DNA of 64,000 bases. Origin: Bacteroidota bacterium (GTDB lineage: Bacteria; Bacteroidota; Bacteroidia; Flavobacteriales; Flavobacteriaceae). The translations under genes were made by a program, and so were the position numbers. Position 1 is the stretch's first letter; the number at the start of each line of letters is the position of its first letter. Shown here piece after piece: positions 7,877-17,389 of the stretch. The notes beneath the pieces were generated by a model that worked only from the letters and a program-made list of their open reading frames with translations, was not told the origin of the DNA and searched no databases. The DNA lies in assembly GCA_023446155.1 (NCBI GenBank), contig JAEXIT010000004.1, positions 496,001 through 560,000 of the forward strand. The letters run 5' to 3'.

Positions 7877-8308
7877 TTACTTTTTTTTAATTTCTGTGGC
7901 CTGATAGCCTTTTGGTGTTCTTTCTTTTTGATACGTAACCAAATCGTGTTTTTTGACCGGTTCGCTTAATTGTCCATAATGAAAAAAGATGTTTTCAGTG
8001 CTGTTATCTTCGGTGATAAAACCATATCCTTTCTCACTCATATACGTTACCACACCCGAAAAGTCGGTTTCGTTCATTTCTGCCCGGGCTTTTTTAGCCT
8101 GTTCTGCTTTAGCCGAATCTTCTTCTCTGTTCTGAAGATGAGGAGGCAATGAAGTGAAATTCCCATTGATGTCAATGTAAATAAGCATATCATCAAGGTC
8201 TTTTCCTTTGTTGTTGTTTGTTTTACGCGCTTCTCTTCGAGATAGTTTCTCTTGTTGTTTTTTTTCTTTCTTTTTGTTGTTCTCTTTTTTTGAAAACGAA
8301 TCTGCCAT
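7877..8308 (-). CDS. Cold-shock-domain protein with basic N-terminal extension
   Basis: 143 residues. Residues 1-40 are extremely Lys/Glu/Arg rich and probably disordered (KKENNKKKEKKQQEKLSRRE). A short linker with a DLDDMLIYIDINGNFTSLPP segment follows. The C-terminal domain is a cold-shock fold with RNP1 KGYGFI and RNP2 NIFFHY. Such extended proteins are common in Flavobacteria next to a plain Csp. The basic tail likely strengthens RNA binding. It is the first gene of the two-gene - strand unit. Confidence 0.85.
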   Translation of the reverse strand: MADSFSKKENNKKKEKKQQEKLSRREARKTNNNKGKDLDDMLIYIDINGNFTSLPPHLQNREEDSAKAEQAKKARAEMNETDFSGVVTYMSEKGYGFITEDNSTENIFFHYGQLSEPVKKHDLVTYQKERTPKGYQATEIKKK

Positions 8309-8384
8309 ATGTATTAAGTTCTTTTAAATTAAAAGGAAATGGAATAACTTTTTATGGGATGCATTACCATAATCCCTGTGCTAA

Positions 8385-8655
8385 TTAATTGCAGAATCTT
8401 TTTTCTGTATCATCGCAAAATGAAATAACACTGGATTCCGGTATTTCTATAAAAGGAATACCTCCATAATGTCTGGAAAATAGGCCGGTAATAATTGTAA
8501 CGGCTGCTATTTTTCCTAAAAGCAGTAAATACGATTAATAATGGTTCTTCTGCTATTTGAAAACTCAGATGGCCAACAAAAAAATCATAAATAAGATTAA
8601 AAGTGGCACCTGAAAAAGCAAAAAATGAGAGAAAAAATGGTGTTTTTTAAACTAT
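8385..8655 (-). pseudogene. Decayed small membrane-protein gene
   Basis: The 504 bp gap between the cold-shock genes and the giant operon holds a broken - strand frame. One frame reads a hydrophobic segment (FFLSFFAFSGATFNLIYDFF and on to EEPLLIVFTAF). The next frame takes over with LLLLGKIAAVTIITGLFSRH and YGGIPFIEIPESS to a stop at 8385-8387. The two hydrophobic stretches overlap at a frameshift near 8530. No start codon is clear. It looks like a two-helix membrane protein that has decayed, but coincidence in AT-rich DNA is possible. Confidence 0.35.
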
Positions 8656-8753
8656 TTCAGAGAGGGCAACAGAAATCTGTTATATAATTGACTGCAACAA
8701 ATTTAGTTAAAAATAATTGATAATCAATAAAATATATTTTTTATTTAAAATAA

Positions 8754-8792
8754 AAGCCTGTTCCGATTTATTGTTACATATCGAAACAGGCT
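8754..8792 (-). terminator. Terminator of the giant operon
   Basis: Arms AGCCTGTTTCGAT and ATCGGAACAGGCT on the - strand form a 13 bp stem with one mismatch, followed by TTTTATTTT. It lies about 20 bp after the stop of the 2852-residue gene. Confidence 0.8.
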
Positions 8793-8812
8793 GGGGGAGG
8801 TTGTTTTGGCTA

Positions 8813-11800
8813 TTACAAATCGGTAATAGCGTTCAGGGATAATACGAGTGGTATTTGCAATATCGGAACATAGGCATCGGTAACCGAATAGGCGGTCAGC
8901 GTAAAGCTAAAGGTTCCGTTGTTCTGTTGCGGACTGGTACTGTTCATCCAATTTGTGATACCGTCGGTTAGCATAGTGGCGATGTTGGCACCATGTGCGG
9001 TTACGTCTACTGCGGTTGGCGTTAGTATCACTACCGGAACGTCAATCGTAAAGGTGGTTCCGGGTATGCTATAGGTGTAATCACATTGCATTTTGATGTT
9101 AAATTCGGCAATCGAAGCGTCAATGTTGAGCGTTAAGGCGTCAAATAAAGCTAGTAATTGATCCTGTAGCGTTCGACTTGATTGCACCGGATAACTTGGC
9201 GTGCCGATTTGGGCGATGTTGATCGCGTTATCGGTATTTAACAACGGAATAAGTTTGTTGTAGAACATCACCTGTGGCGTTTGGTAAATAAACAACGGGT
9301 TGGTGGTTTGCCAGCTGCCATCTTTATTTTGTAGCAATTCTTCATTTCGGATCACGGCAACGCTGCTCCACGCATTTTGCGCACTTAAAATATCCAGATC
9401 ATCTAATACTACATTTCGCGATGGATTTGTATTTCGGTCTTCATACAACAGATAAACACGCTGTCCGGTGTTGTCCAGTTGGTAATAACGATAGGCTTGC
9501 TCATCACCCGGAATCAATTCGTTGGTATAGTTGTCGATGGTCACGGTGATGTTGGCATCTGCCGATTTTGAATCTTCCGGAAGAATTGTAATGATCAGAT
9601 AATCGGTTTCCGCTTCGGAGCTTTCGGTTATCGTATAGCCTAAGGTATATGGCGGTGCCGGGGTGAAGTCGGTCATCATGGCCATATTCGTCGTTTTTCT
9701 AGGGTTTACCTGGTTGGTAACCGACCATTGTGCGGCGACCTGATTAATGATGTCAATAAACGCTAGCATCGCATAACGGGCATCCTGAGCCAATTCCGAA
9801 TTCGCGTCCATAGTGGCTGGCGTTAGCATCGCAAGACAATTGTCGAAATCGGCATTTAACGCCGGATAGGAATCGATAAACTGTGCCAAGGCCTGATACA
9901 TGCCCAGGTTTTTGGTGTTCATCACCGTATAATCACTCTGGTTTTCATCGGTAACATTAAACTGAACTTCCGTTACGATGGTGTCTTGTGCCGCGGAGGT
10001 GTTCTGATAGGTGTAGTAATACACCCATTGACGCGCTTCTTCGATGGTTGGCGACGAATCGTCGTTGGCCGGATAAGTAAAGTTCTGAGCCGTAACCGAT
10101 GGCGGTGTCGGATAGGAGCGCAATGGCACCGGAATGGTGGTTTCGCCCACATCGCCCATTTGTGACAATGGTGTGGTTTCGGAGTTGATTTCGCCACTCA
10201 GCGGAACAATAAAGGTGAGCCACGAGGAGGCCAGATAATCGTCCAGGTCCGGAATTTCGGTGATGTCGAATTCCATATGACTTACGTTGTATTGCATATC
10301 GCCAAAAGTAAAACTACGGCTTTCGGCGCTGTCTTTGGCTTCAAACATATAAGTTAACCAGGAAGGACCATTGGCGGTCGGAACTTTGGCGGTCGATAGT
10401 GAATATTCGGTTGAGGTTGGTACTTCGTCGGTTCCGGAAAGTGTCGGATCAAGTCCCAGCATTTTTCCATATAAATTCGGTACAAACGGTGCATGCGGCG
10501 GATCGTTGTTGGCATCGGCATATTCCGCACCACTGTAGGAGGAACTAATTGTGGCGGTGGTTTGTACGGAAGCGACATAACGATAGGCGTTCGAAAGTTG
10601 GATCAGGATTTGTTGTTTCCATTTTTCCTGTGCGTTACCAATGTTGGACGGGTCTTTTGCGGTACAAGGCGGTGATGTTTGTCCGCTACACGGATCGATG
10701 ATAAAGTCGATGGTGCCTTCGATGGCTTCGGCAATGGTTTGCTTGGCGTCGAGTATTTGTTGTAAATAATCCGGATCGTCGGGGAATACTTTATAGGCTG
10801 TTAATAAGAATGCCGGAACGGAATAGGCCGGACTCAGGAATTTATCAACCGCCTGTAGGAATTGTAATCCCCAGCTGTCCATGTCGATGCTGTTAAAGTT
10901 TTTAACGATACTACCGTCCGGTTCGCCTTTGTCGTAGCTAGTGATGGAAGCCGCAAAGGATTGCAGACTCGTGGCCAGCGGAACCGGTGCAAAATAATAG
11001 GTTTGGTCTTTGTCAAATCCAAAGCGTAGTCCGTTGGCACCTGTACTGTCAAAACGGACCATCCATAGCGGCGCATTGGCAGTGGCATCGCTGTTGCCTT
11101 TGGTTAGGTTGGCTCCGGTAGCGGCTTTTAAAATAATACCGGTATACGGTTGGTTAAGGAAAGCGGTTTCAAATTGTTGCGCAAAATAGGTCAACGCCAA
11201 CATGCTGTTCTGGCTGTTGTCGGATAGCGGCTGAATCTGAGTTGTCGCTTCGGCTACACCGGCTACACCTACAAAGTTCGGATCGAGATAGGCGGTACGA
11301 ACCATACTGAAACTGGTAGTAATTAACGCGATTTCCGGTAATGTTACCAAATTCGTAGTGGTCATTATGGTGTTGAATGTATATGCTTGTACATCTACAG
11401 CAGCTTCTCCGGCTACTACGGTTTTTAAATATTCGATTATCGGATTAATAAATTGTGTCAGTAGTACCGAATTGGACAGTTCGTGTACCAGAGGCGTGGT
11501 GGTGCCTTGGGCAGCAACGGTGTCTTCTACCGTAGTCGTATAGCGAAGTGCCATATTCGGGCTGTCCAATTGATAATACAGGTTCATATAGGTCTGTAAG
11601 TCGATCTGAGCGTTGTTTTGCGCGCTTTCGCCTTTATAACGGGATGTGTTAAAGTTGAATGTCAGACTTAGGTTTGGCGCACCCGAAAGCAGGCTAAATA
11701 AATAGGATACCGATACCGATGGCCACTGACTTAAGGCGATGATCGCATCACTGTACAATACGTCCATGGAGGTGTTTAATGGCTGTGTATCATTTGGCGG

Positions 11801-14800
11801 AATATTACCAAACATATCCTGCCAGTTGAGTACCATTGCTACTGTATCGCCAATTCCGGCATAGGGGTTTGGATATAACGGATCGGTTCCTTCCGGTTGT
11901 ACGTATTTGTAATACGGAATCACGGCATTGTAGTTCCAGTCTTCCAAATCGTCATTGTCCGAGGTGTTGTCGTCTTCGGTGTTGGAAACGGCTTCGTCGT
12001 CGGTAGAATCGACCGGACCGGCTGGTGTCGGGTTGATATAGTCCGGAATGGCTGGTACTGCTAGTCCAATCAGGTTGAATTGGGTTTCCAGATAAACCTG
12101 ATCTTCGGCTAATGTCGGTACCGGTTGCGTTGGCGCATAATCACCCGGATTCTGACGGGAGACTTCATAGCCAACCGTTCCCGGTAGTAAGGTAGCAATA
12201 CGGGTGGTATACTGTTGATCCGATGGGGCGGTTTCCGGCGATTGTACGAATACGGAAGTAATCGAAGTGTCGATGGAATCACCAATGACCACACTATTTA
12301 CAAACGGGCTGTTGATTAGGGTGTTATAGGTGATTTCTATCGCAAGGTTGGCTACGCCGGTTCCGGCAAATAAGGAATCCGGTAATCCGTTGGTGGCATC
12401 GTTTTCATAGTAGAAATAGTAACCGCCGCTGCGAACGGTGCTACATTCCCATAATAGTTTGATAAAATCACCGGCGGTGTTTAAGGTGTTATACGGATCT
12501 TCCGGGGTTTCTTCCATCACCATCATGCGCATCATGCTTTCCGTAGGATTGGTTTCGGTGGAAAGGTTCGCCTGAATGATAGCGGTTTTATAAGTACCGT
12601 TGGCATCCGACAGGTAGCCGCCATTGCTGTTTTGTGTCGGATCCGGTTGGTAGATAATCTGAATTTGTTGTATCGTACGGGTACCGTCGGTATCGCCTAT
12701 GGTGTTCAGATAGGTAAGGAGTTCCTGTAAGTAAACCGTACTGGCATCATCGGCTCCAACCAGATTGTACATGTTTCCGGAAAGTGGTGTTACCAAGCCG
12801 GATTCGGCGGTTATTTTTTGTAGCGTAAAGTTAATCGTAGTGCCCCACGTATAGTTTTTTACATCGGCCTGGGTGGTTCCGCTGGCTGTCGTGGTGAGCG
12901 ATTTGACTACAAATTGCCAGTTGTTACCTTGCTCGGAGAAAATAGTCGTTAAGTTGGACGGTAGTTTCCAGATGTACGGCTGATTGGTAACTTCCGGATA
13001 ATAATCGCCCGGATATTGCCATAAGGCCGGACTTCCCAATGAGAAAGTTTGTGGGGTATCGTTATAGTTGACTAATGGACTCGGTCCGTAGGTTAGCACC
13101 GGACTAAGGGAAATGGTTCCGATATCATGGATATGTTGTATCTCGTTGTCGTCGATGGTGACGGTGAGTTTGTTGTCGGTTCCCGATACCATATTGATCC
13201 AGGATTCGTTCGGGTTTTCCAAAATGATGGAGTAGACATCGCCTTGTTTTAGTGTATTCGGAATGGCGATTTGTTGTCCGGTTAATACATATAGCGGTTG
13301 GGTTACTCCGGTCGCTGCATCCGGTGGTGCCGGTAAGCGCATTCCGTGTAGCATAAATCGGGATGCCATACCACTGATACCGTCGATACTGTCGGTTACT
13401 GCATGATTTACAACATCGCTCACGGTTCCGGAGAAGGTTTCCTGCGTGTTGAGGTAATCCAATGCCGATTGTAAGGCTTGTTTGGCTAGTAAGGCTACGA
13501 AATCGGTAAACATAAACGTCGGAAATGACAAATTGTGTTGGTCTTCGTAGGTCGGATCGGTGATGTTGTCACAATCGGTTGGCGCATAATAATCGGCGGT
13601 CATATCCGATTGGTAGTCGACACTGGTCGAGGCGAGTAAGGCGGTGATATCGCTGATATAGTTCTGATCGCCGGTCATGCTTTGGGTGGCAAAGTCGATC
13701 GGGTTTCCGGCGGTTCCGTTTAATACGGTATTTAATAGTAATTCCGGAACAACCGGGAATACCGCCGCGTCCATGGTGCCTTCAGTATTGGCATCGACGG
13801 CACTGATGTTCAATTCGAAATAGGTACTAAAGAACGTTTTGATATCGTCTTGCGCTGCATTGCTATAGTTAAACGGCGGTTCGTGATTTGGTCGGGTATT
13901 AAAATAACACAACATACTGTTGATCTGATCGGCGGTGATCGTTTGATTTTTTAGCCAATCCAGACCTGTATTGTCTGCTGTATTTCCAATTAAGGCATTG
14001 ATCGCCCAATACAATACCCCTTCGGTTACGCCATAAAGACTGTTGTCGTTCGGATCGGTGTTAATATAGAGCATGGCAATATATTGCGGACCGGCAGCGC
14101 CACTTTCGCCGGAAACGGTTAGTTGCGGGAAGAACATTAAATCCAACGGTACCTTGGTGGCGGTTTGCAACGGCTGCCATTTTAAAACAACCGGAGTGGT
14201 TTCTGCCAGGCTTAAACGTTGCAGACTTCGGTAGTTTTGCGGTAAGGCGCCTTTGGCCAACGAATCTTTCGACGGACAAAGGTTCCACGGTGCGGAGGCC
14301 GAGGTGTCGCTTCCTACCACAAACGAAGCGCTGATGGTGGTGCTGAATCGAAGGGAAACTCTGATCGAGAACAATCCCAAATGGATCTTAACGGTTAGTT
14401 TGACCGAAACACCGGCTTCAAAGGTAATCGGAATTGGCATATAACTTTCGATGGTCATCGTGATATAGGCATAGGCCATAATGTCGACTTTGGCTGAAAT
14501 AATCGCAAAATTGACTTCCCCGTAAATATGTCCGGTCAGACCAAAGGTTCCTTGTACTTTATAGTAGGTGTCATCGTAGGTATCCAGGTTTGGATTGGCG
14601 CTGAAAAAGCCTAATACACCCTGGAAAATTCCAACGGCGGTTAGGGATAGTCCGGCTTTTAAGATTCCTTCGTCTACGGTTTTACCAACACCCAACGAAA
14701 GACCGAGTCCGAATTCGATAACCGGGTTAAAGTTCCCGCAGCTTGTCGTCGGTACGCTGTTGGAGGTGGCGCCGCTGAGGTAGCCAAAATAGAAACCGCC

Positions 14801-17371
14801 GTATCCTAAAAATGGAAATACCTGTATCGAAAAGGAACGCGAAAAGTCGGTAATACTGGCCGGAAACCCGAAATCGAGATAGAAGTTTCCATTGGTGTAA
14901 ATCTGTACGCCTATAATGGGTAAACTGATGGATACTTCACCAAATTCAAAATGTCGGAATTCATCCGGCAATTGTAAATCCAGTTGGTACATCCCGATCG
15001 AGTCGTTTATTTTTTTATAAAGGATTTCAAACTGTAAGTTTTTAAAATAATTGGATTCCGGGCTCACGCCAATTAACAAACCGTAGAGATTCGGATCGTT
15101 AAAAACAGTCGCCACACGATAGAATTTCGCCACGGTAAAATCGGCGCCAATCAGCCAGTTGCTGTTTTGGTCGAATACCAACGTACCAGGTTTGGTCTCG
15201 GGTGTTGCGGCCGGAACGGGAATGGTACTGTCACCGGGATTGGAAGTTGTGGTAAAAGCTTCTTCCAATGCGGTGATGGCTTCCTCAACGGAATTGAGTT
15301 CCGGGGAATCATATAATGATACATGCTGACCCAGGGCCAGGAGTTTTAAATCGAAAAATTCTTCTCCCATTCCCGGAACCGGTGGCATTTGTGTCGCATC
15401 GCTACCTTTTCCGTCTTCCTGTAAAGGCGAATCGGGTTCGATTGGTAGCCCTAAAAAGGTTCCGGTAAAGTAAAGGTACACCCCGCTACTGGACGCATCT
15501 TCGGCATCTTTGGTGATTTTTAATGTCTCAATATTGATAAATCCAAGGTCAATGTGAAGTGGAATGGTCGCTACAATGCTACTTTTGTTGTTTTCTTTAT
15601 AACGGGTATAGGTAAATTCAAATCCGGACAAATCGATGGTGTCGAGTAAATTCCAGGGCGCCGACAGGGAAAAGCCGGGGCTAAAAGTGCCGACAAACGT
15701 GGTGATCAATTCACCCAGTGAAATTTTATCGAATTTGATGTCGATACTGTCGTAATCGGTGTTGCCAATATAGGTGATCTTACAGGCAAATTCTGGCATA
15801 TTAAGGTATACCTGCGTGTCGGCGGTACCGAATTCGTAACCCACTTCAAAGGTAAGACCTAGCATTTGACGCGCATCGGCTACACCGGTAATGGTTCCGG
15901 ATGTACCTTTTTCATCATATTTTATCGCCACATTGGCGTCGAGTTCCAAATCGAAGGAGCTGTATTGCAAGTGCCAGTTCACATCGCCACTTACATCGTA
16001 GGTGGTCACCTTGGTTTTGTCGTCCGGGACTACGGTTACAAAGTTAACATTGCTGATGTTCGGCAAATTATCGGTTACCCAACTCGGAATGTCGGCCATA
16101 CCAAAGGCTTTTAGAAACGTATAGGCGATGGATCCCAACGATATGGTCTGATCGGTACCGGTACTGGCCCCAAATGTCCAGGCGGTAGCATCGTATCCGG
16201 CGTAAATGGTAAGATCAACACCGGATTGATCATCTGGTCCGATATGGAAAAAACCGGCGATTTCTCCGGTGGTGGTTCCCTGTAGGCTATTGACATCTAA
16301 GTTGAGTCCGGTCATCGTAAAACTCAGACTCGGATCGTTGATGGTAAAGAAAACCCAGTTGCTCACAATGGAGCAATTGAGGGTATAATTTTGAGAATCG
16401 GGGTCGATCTCGATGTTTAAAACTTGTATTTCCGATTGAAGGTCGATCGTAGTGCCACTCCAGAACATGGTGAGTAAATCGCCCAACTGAATCGTTCCGT
16501 CGATTAGTTGTACGCTTGCCGTAAAATTCGGATAATGTGCTGTAAGAGCTATCGTATTGGAATCGGGTGGACCGATGGTAAAGGTTCCGTTAATGGTAAA
16601 ATCGGTACTATTCGCACTGGAGGTGGTAAAACCGGAAACGATACAGTAAATATCGATACCGGTTATGGCAACTCCGGGTAAAATCTGCCAGATATAATCA
16701 GAGGGGGTACTGATTTCAATGCCCATATAATTGACGATACTATTGGCGGAATCGTAATTAATATCGATTGATTTTAGTCCCAATGTACTGAGCGTACTAA
16801 AAGGTTGCGGTAAAGCGGTGGTCAGGTTGATTCCGCCGGCCAATTGGTAAAAATTGGAAATGCTCGGATACGGTTCGGAAAAAAGCCCTTGAAACAACCA
16901 GATGTTGTCGGTAATGGGATAACCCATCGCGACCTGTAGCGTAACTCCGGTGTTGATGGTTCCCCCTACAATACCGACCACGGGTAATTCGGCTTCGGCG
17001 ATACAAAGTTCGTAGTACGGACCGGTAACGGAAAACCAGTTAACGCCCGGTAGTGCCAGTGTTTCTCCTAAAAGCGTGATATAGAAGGTTGAGTTAAGAA
17101 TTTCATTTTCAATATAAAACTTTACAAAACAATCGCAATCGGGTATGCCAAAGGAAGCGGTAGTTCCTTTAATTAGAATATTGTTTTCGTCTGGCATGCC
17201 AATCACCACCTGATCAATAATTAATTGACTGTCGGGTACAAACTGTTTATAGGCGTTTGAAGTGATCGGAAGATCAAGTGCAGCGGTGGCGTTCACAAAG
17301 TACAGTTGATTCTTGCTGTTAACCTGTCCTTGTAAGCCGGTATAGAGTTGTTGTAGTTGTTGCGTATCCAT
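8813..17371 (-). CDS. Giant beta-rich protein, 2852 residues (DUF6603-like region?)
   Basis: No signal peptide or membrane helix, very rich in Thr, Ser, Asn and Asp, with few Lys and Arg. Residues about 1-700 look like repeated beta domains. Residues about 727-1020 are the most distinctive: LIGADFTVAKFYRVATVFND, a FLGYGGFYFGYLSG segment, then long alternating polar/apolar strands (SAKVDIMAYAYITMTIESYM, GLFSIRVSLRFSTTISASF), suggesting a beta-solenoid or groove. This resembles what I recall of DUF6603 proteins, but I cannot verify it. An acidic linker (about 1785-1810, DSTDDEAVSNTEDDNTSDND) separates the C-terminal 1000 residues, which I do not recognise. It starts 18 bp after the previous gene with an AAAAGGA ribosome site about 10 bases ahead, rare in this window. 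Last gene of the operon. Confidence 0.75.
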   Translation of the reverse strand: MDTQQLQQLYTGLQGQVNSKNQLYFVNATAALDLPITSNAYKQFVPDSQLIIDQVVIGMPDENNILIKGTTASFGIPDCDCFVKFYIENEILNSTFYITLLGETLALPGVNWFSVTGPYYELCIAEAELPVVGIVGGTINTGVTLQVAMGYPITDNIWLFQGLFSEPYPSISNFYQLAGGINLTTALPQPFSTLSTLGLKSIDINYDSANSIVNYMGIEISTPSDYIWQILPGVAITGIDIYCIVSGFTTSSANSTDFTINGTFTIGPPDSNTIALTAHYPNFTASVQLIDGTIQLGDLLTMFWSGTTIDLQSEIQVLNIEIDPDSQNYTLNCSIVSNWVFFTINDPSLSFTMTGLNLDVNSLQGTTTGEIAGFFHIGPDDQSGVDLTIYAGYDATAWTFGASTGTDQTISLGSIAYTFLKAFGMADIPSWVTDNLPNISNVNFVTVVPDDKTKVTTYDVSGDVNWHLQYSSFDLELDANVAIKYDEKGTSGTITGVADARQMLGLTFEVGYEFGTADTQVYLNMPEFACKITYIGNTDYDSIDIKFDKISLGELITTFVGTFSPGFSLSAPWNLLDTIDLSGFEFTYTRYKENNKSSIVATIPLHIDLGFINIETLKITKDAEDASSSGVYLYFTGTFLGLPIEPDSPLQEDGKGSDATQMPPVPGMGEEFFDLKLLALGQHVSLYDSPELNSVEEAITALEEAFTTTSNPGDSTIPVPAATPETKPGTLVFDQNSNWLIGADFTVAKFYRVATVFNDPNLYGLLIGVSPESNYFKNLQFEILYKKINDSIGMYQLDLQLPDEFRHFEFGEVSISLPIIGVQIYTNGNFYLDFGFPASITDFSRSFSIQVFPFLGYGGFYFGYLSGATSNSVPTTSCGNFNPVIEFGLGLSLGVGKTVDEGILKAGLSLTAVGIFQGVLGFFSANPNLDTYDDTYYKVQGTFGLTGHIYGEVNFAIISAKVDIMAYAYITMTIESYMPIPITFEAGVSVKLTVKIHLGLFSIRVSLRFSTTISASFVVGSDTSASAPWNLCPSKDSLAKGALPQNYRSLQRLSLAETTPVVLKWQPLQTATKVPLDLMFFPQLTVSGESGAAGPQYIAMLYINTDPNDNSLYGVTEGVLYWAINALIGNTADNTGLDWLKNQTITADQINSMLCYFNTRPNHEPPFNYSNAAQDDIKTFFSTYFELNISAVDANTEGTMDAAVFPVVPELLLNTVLNGTAGNPIDFATQSMTGDQNYISDITALLASTSVDYQSDMTADYYAPTDCDNITDPTYEDQHNLSFPTFMFTDFVALLAKQALQSALDYLNTQETFSGTVSDVVNHAVTDSIDGISGMASRFMLHGMRLPAPPDAATGVTQPLYVLTGQQIAIPNTLKQGDVYSIILENPNESWINMVSGTDNKLTVTIDDNEIQHIHDIGTISLSPVLTYGPSPLVNYNDTPQTFSLGSPALWQYPGDYYPEVTNQPYIWKLPSNLTTIFSEQGNNWQFVVKSLTTTASGTTQADVKNYTWGTTINFTLQKITAESGLVTPLSGNMYNLVGADDASTVYLQELLTYLNTIGDTDGTRTIQQIQIIYQPDPTQNSNGGYLSDANGTYKTAIIQANLSTETNPTESMMRMMVMEETPEDPYNTLNTAGDFIKLLWECSTVRSGGYYFYYENDATNGLPDSLFAGTGVANLAIEITYNTLINSPFVNSVVIGDSIDTSITSVFVQSPETAPSDQQYTTRIATLLPGTVGYEVSRQNPGDYAPTQPVPTLAEDQVYLETQFNLIGLAVPAIPDYINPTPAGPVDSTDDEAVSNTEDDNTSDNDDLEDWNYNAVIPYYKYVQPEGTDPLYPNPYAGIGDTVAMVLNWQDMFGNIPPNDTQPLNTSMDVLYSDAIIALSQWPSVSVSYLFSLLSGAPNLSLTFNFNTSRYKGESAQNNAQIDLQTYMNLYYQLDSPNMALRYTTTVEDTVAAQGTTTPLVHELSNSVLLTQFINPIIEYLKTVVAGEAAVDVQAYTFNTIMTTTNLVTLPEIALITTSFSMVRTAYLDPNFVGVAGVAEATTQIQPLSDNSQNSMLALTYFAQQFETAFLNQPYTGIILKAATGANLTKGNSDATANAPLWMVRFDSTGANGLRFGFDKDQTYYFAPVPLATSLQSFAASITSYDKGEPDGSIVKNFNSIDMDSWGLQFLQAVDKFLSPAYSVPAFLLTAYKVFPDDPDYLQQILDAKQTIAEAIEGTIDFIIDPCSGQTSPPCTAKDPSNIGNAQEKWKQQILIQLSNAYRYVASVQTTATISSSYSGAEYADANNDPPHAPFVPNLYGKMLGLDPTLSGTDEVPTSTEYSLSTAKVPTANGPSWLTYMFEAKDSAESRSFTFGDMQYNVSHMEFDITEIPDLDDYLASSWLTFIVPLSGEINSETTPLSQMGDVGETTIPVPLRSYPTPPSVTAQNFTYPANDDSSPTIEEARQWVYYYTYQNTSAAQDTIVTEVQFNVTDENQSDYTVMNTKNLGMYQALAQFIDSYPALNADFDNCLAMLTPATMDANSELAQDARYAMLAFIDIINQVAAQWSVTNQVNPRKTTNMAMMTDFTPAPPYTLGYTITESSEAETDYLIITILPEDSKSADANITVTIDNYTNELIPGDEQAYRYYQLDNTGQRVYLLYEDRNTNPSRNVVLDDLDILSAQNAWSSVAVIRNEELLQNKDGSWQTTNPLFIYQTPQVMFYNKLIPLLNTDNAINIAQIGTPSYPVQSSRTLQDQLLALFDALTLNIDASIAEFNIKMQCDYTYSIPGTTFTIDVPVVILTPTAVDVTAHGANIATMLTDGITNWMNSTSPQQNNGTFSFTLTAYSVTDAYVPILQIPLVLSLNAITDL

Positions 17372-17389
17372 AATGCTAGTCCTTTTAGA

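Noticed and set aside
9957..16296. Many open frames of 60-90 codons in other frames inside the giant gene
   Set aside because: They are shadows of a biased coding sequence. None has a leader, a domain or conserved motifs.
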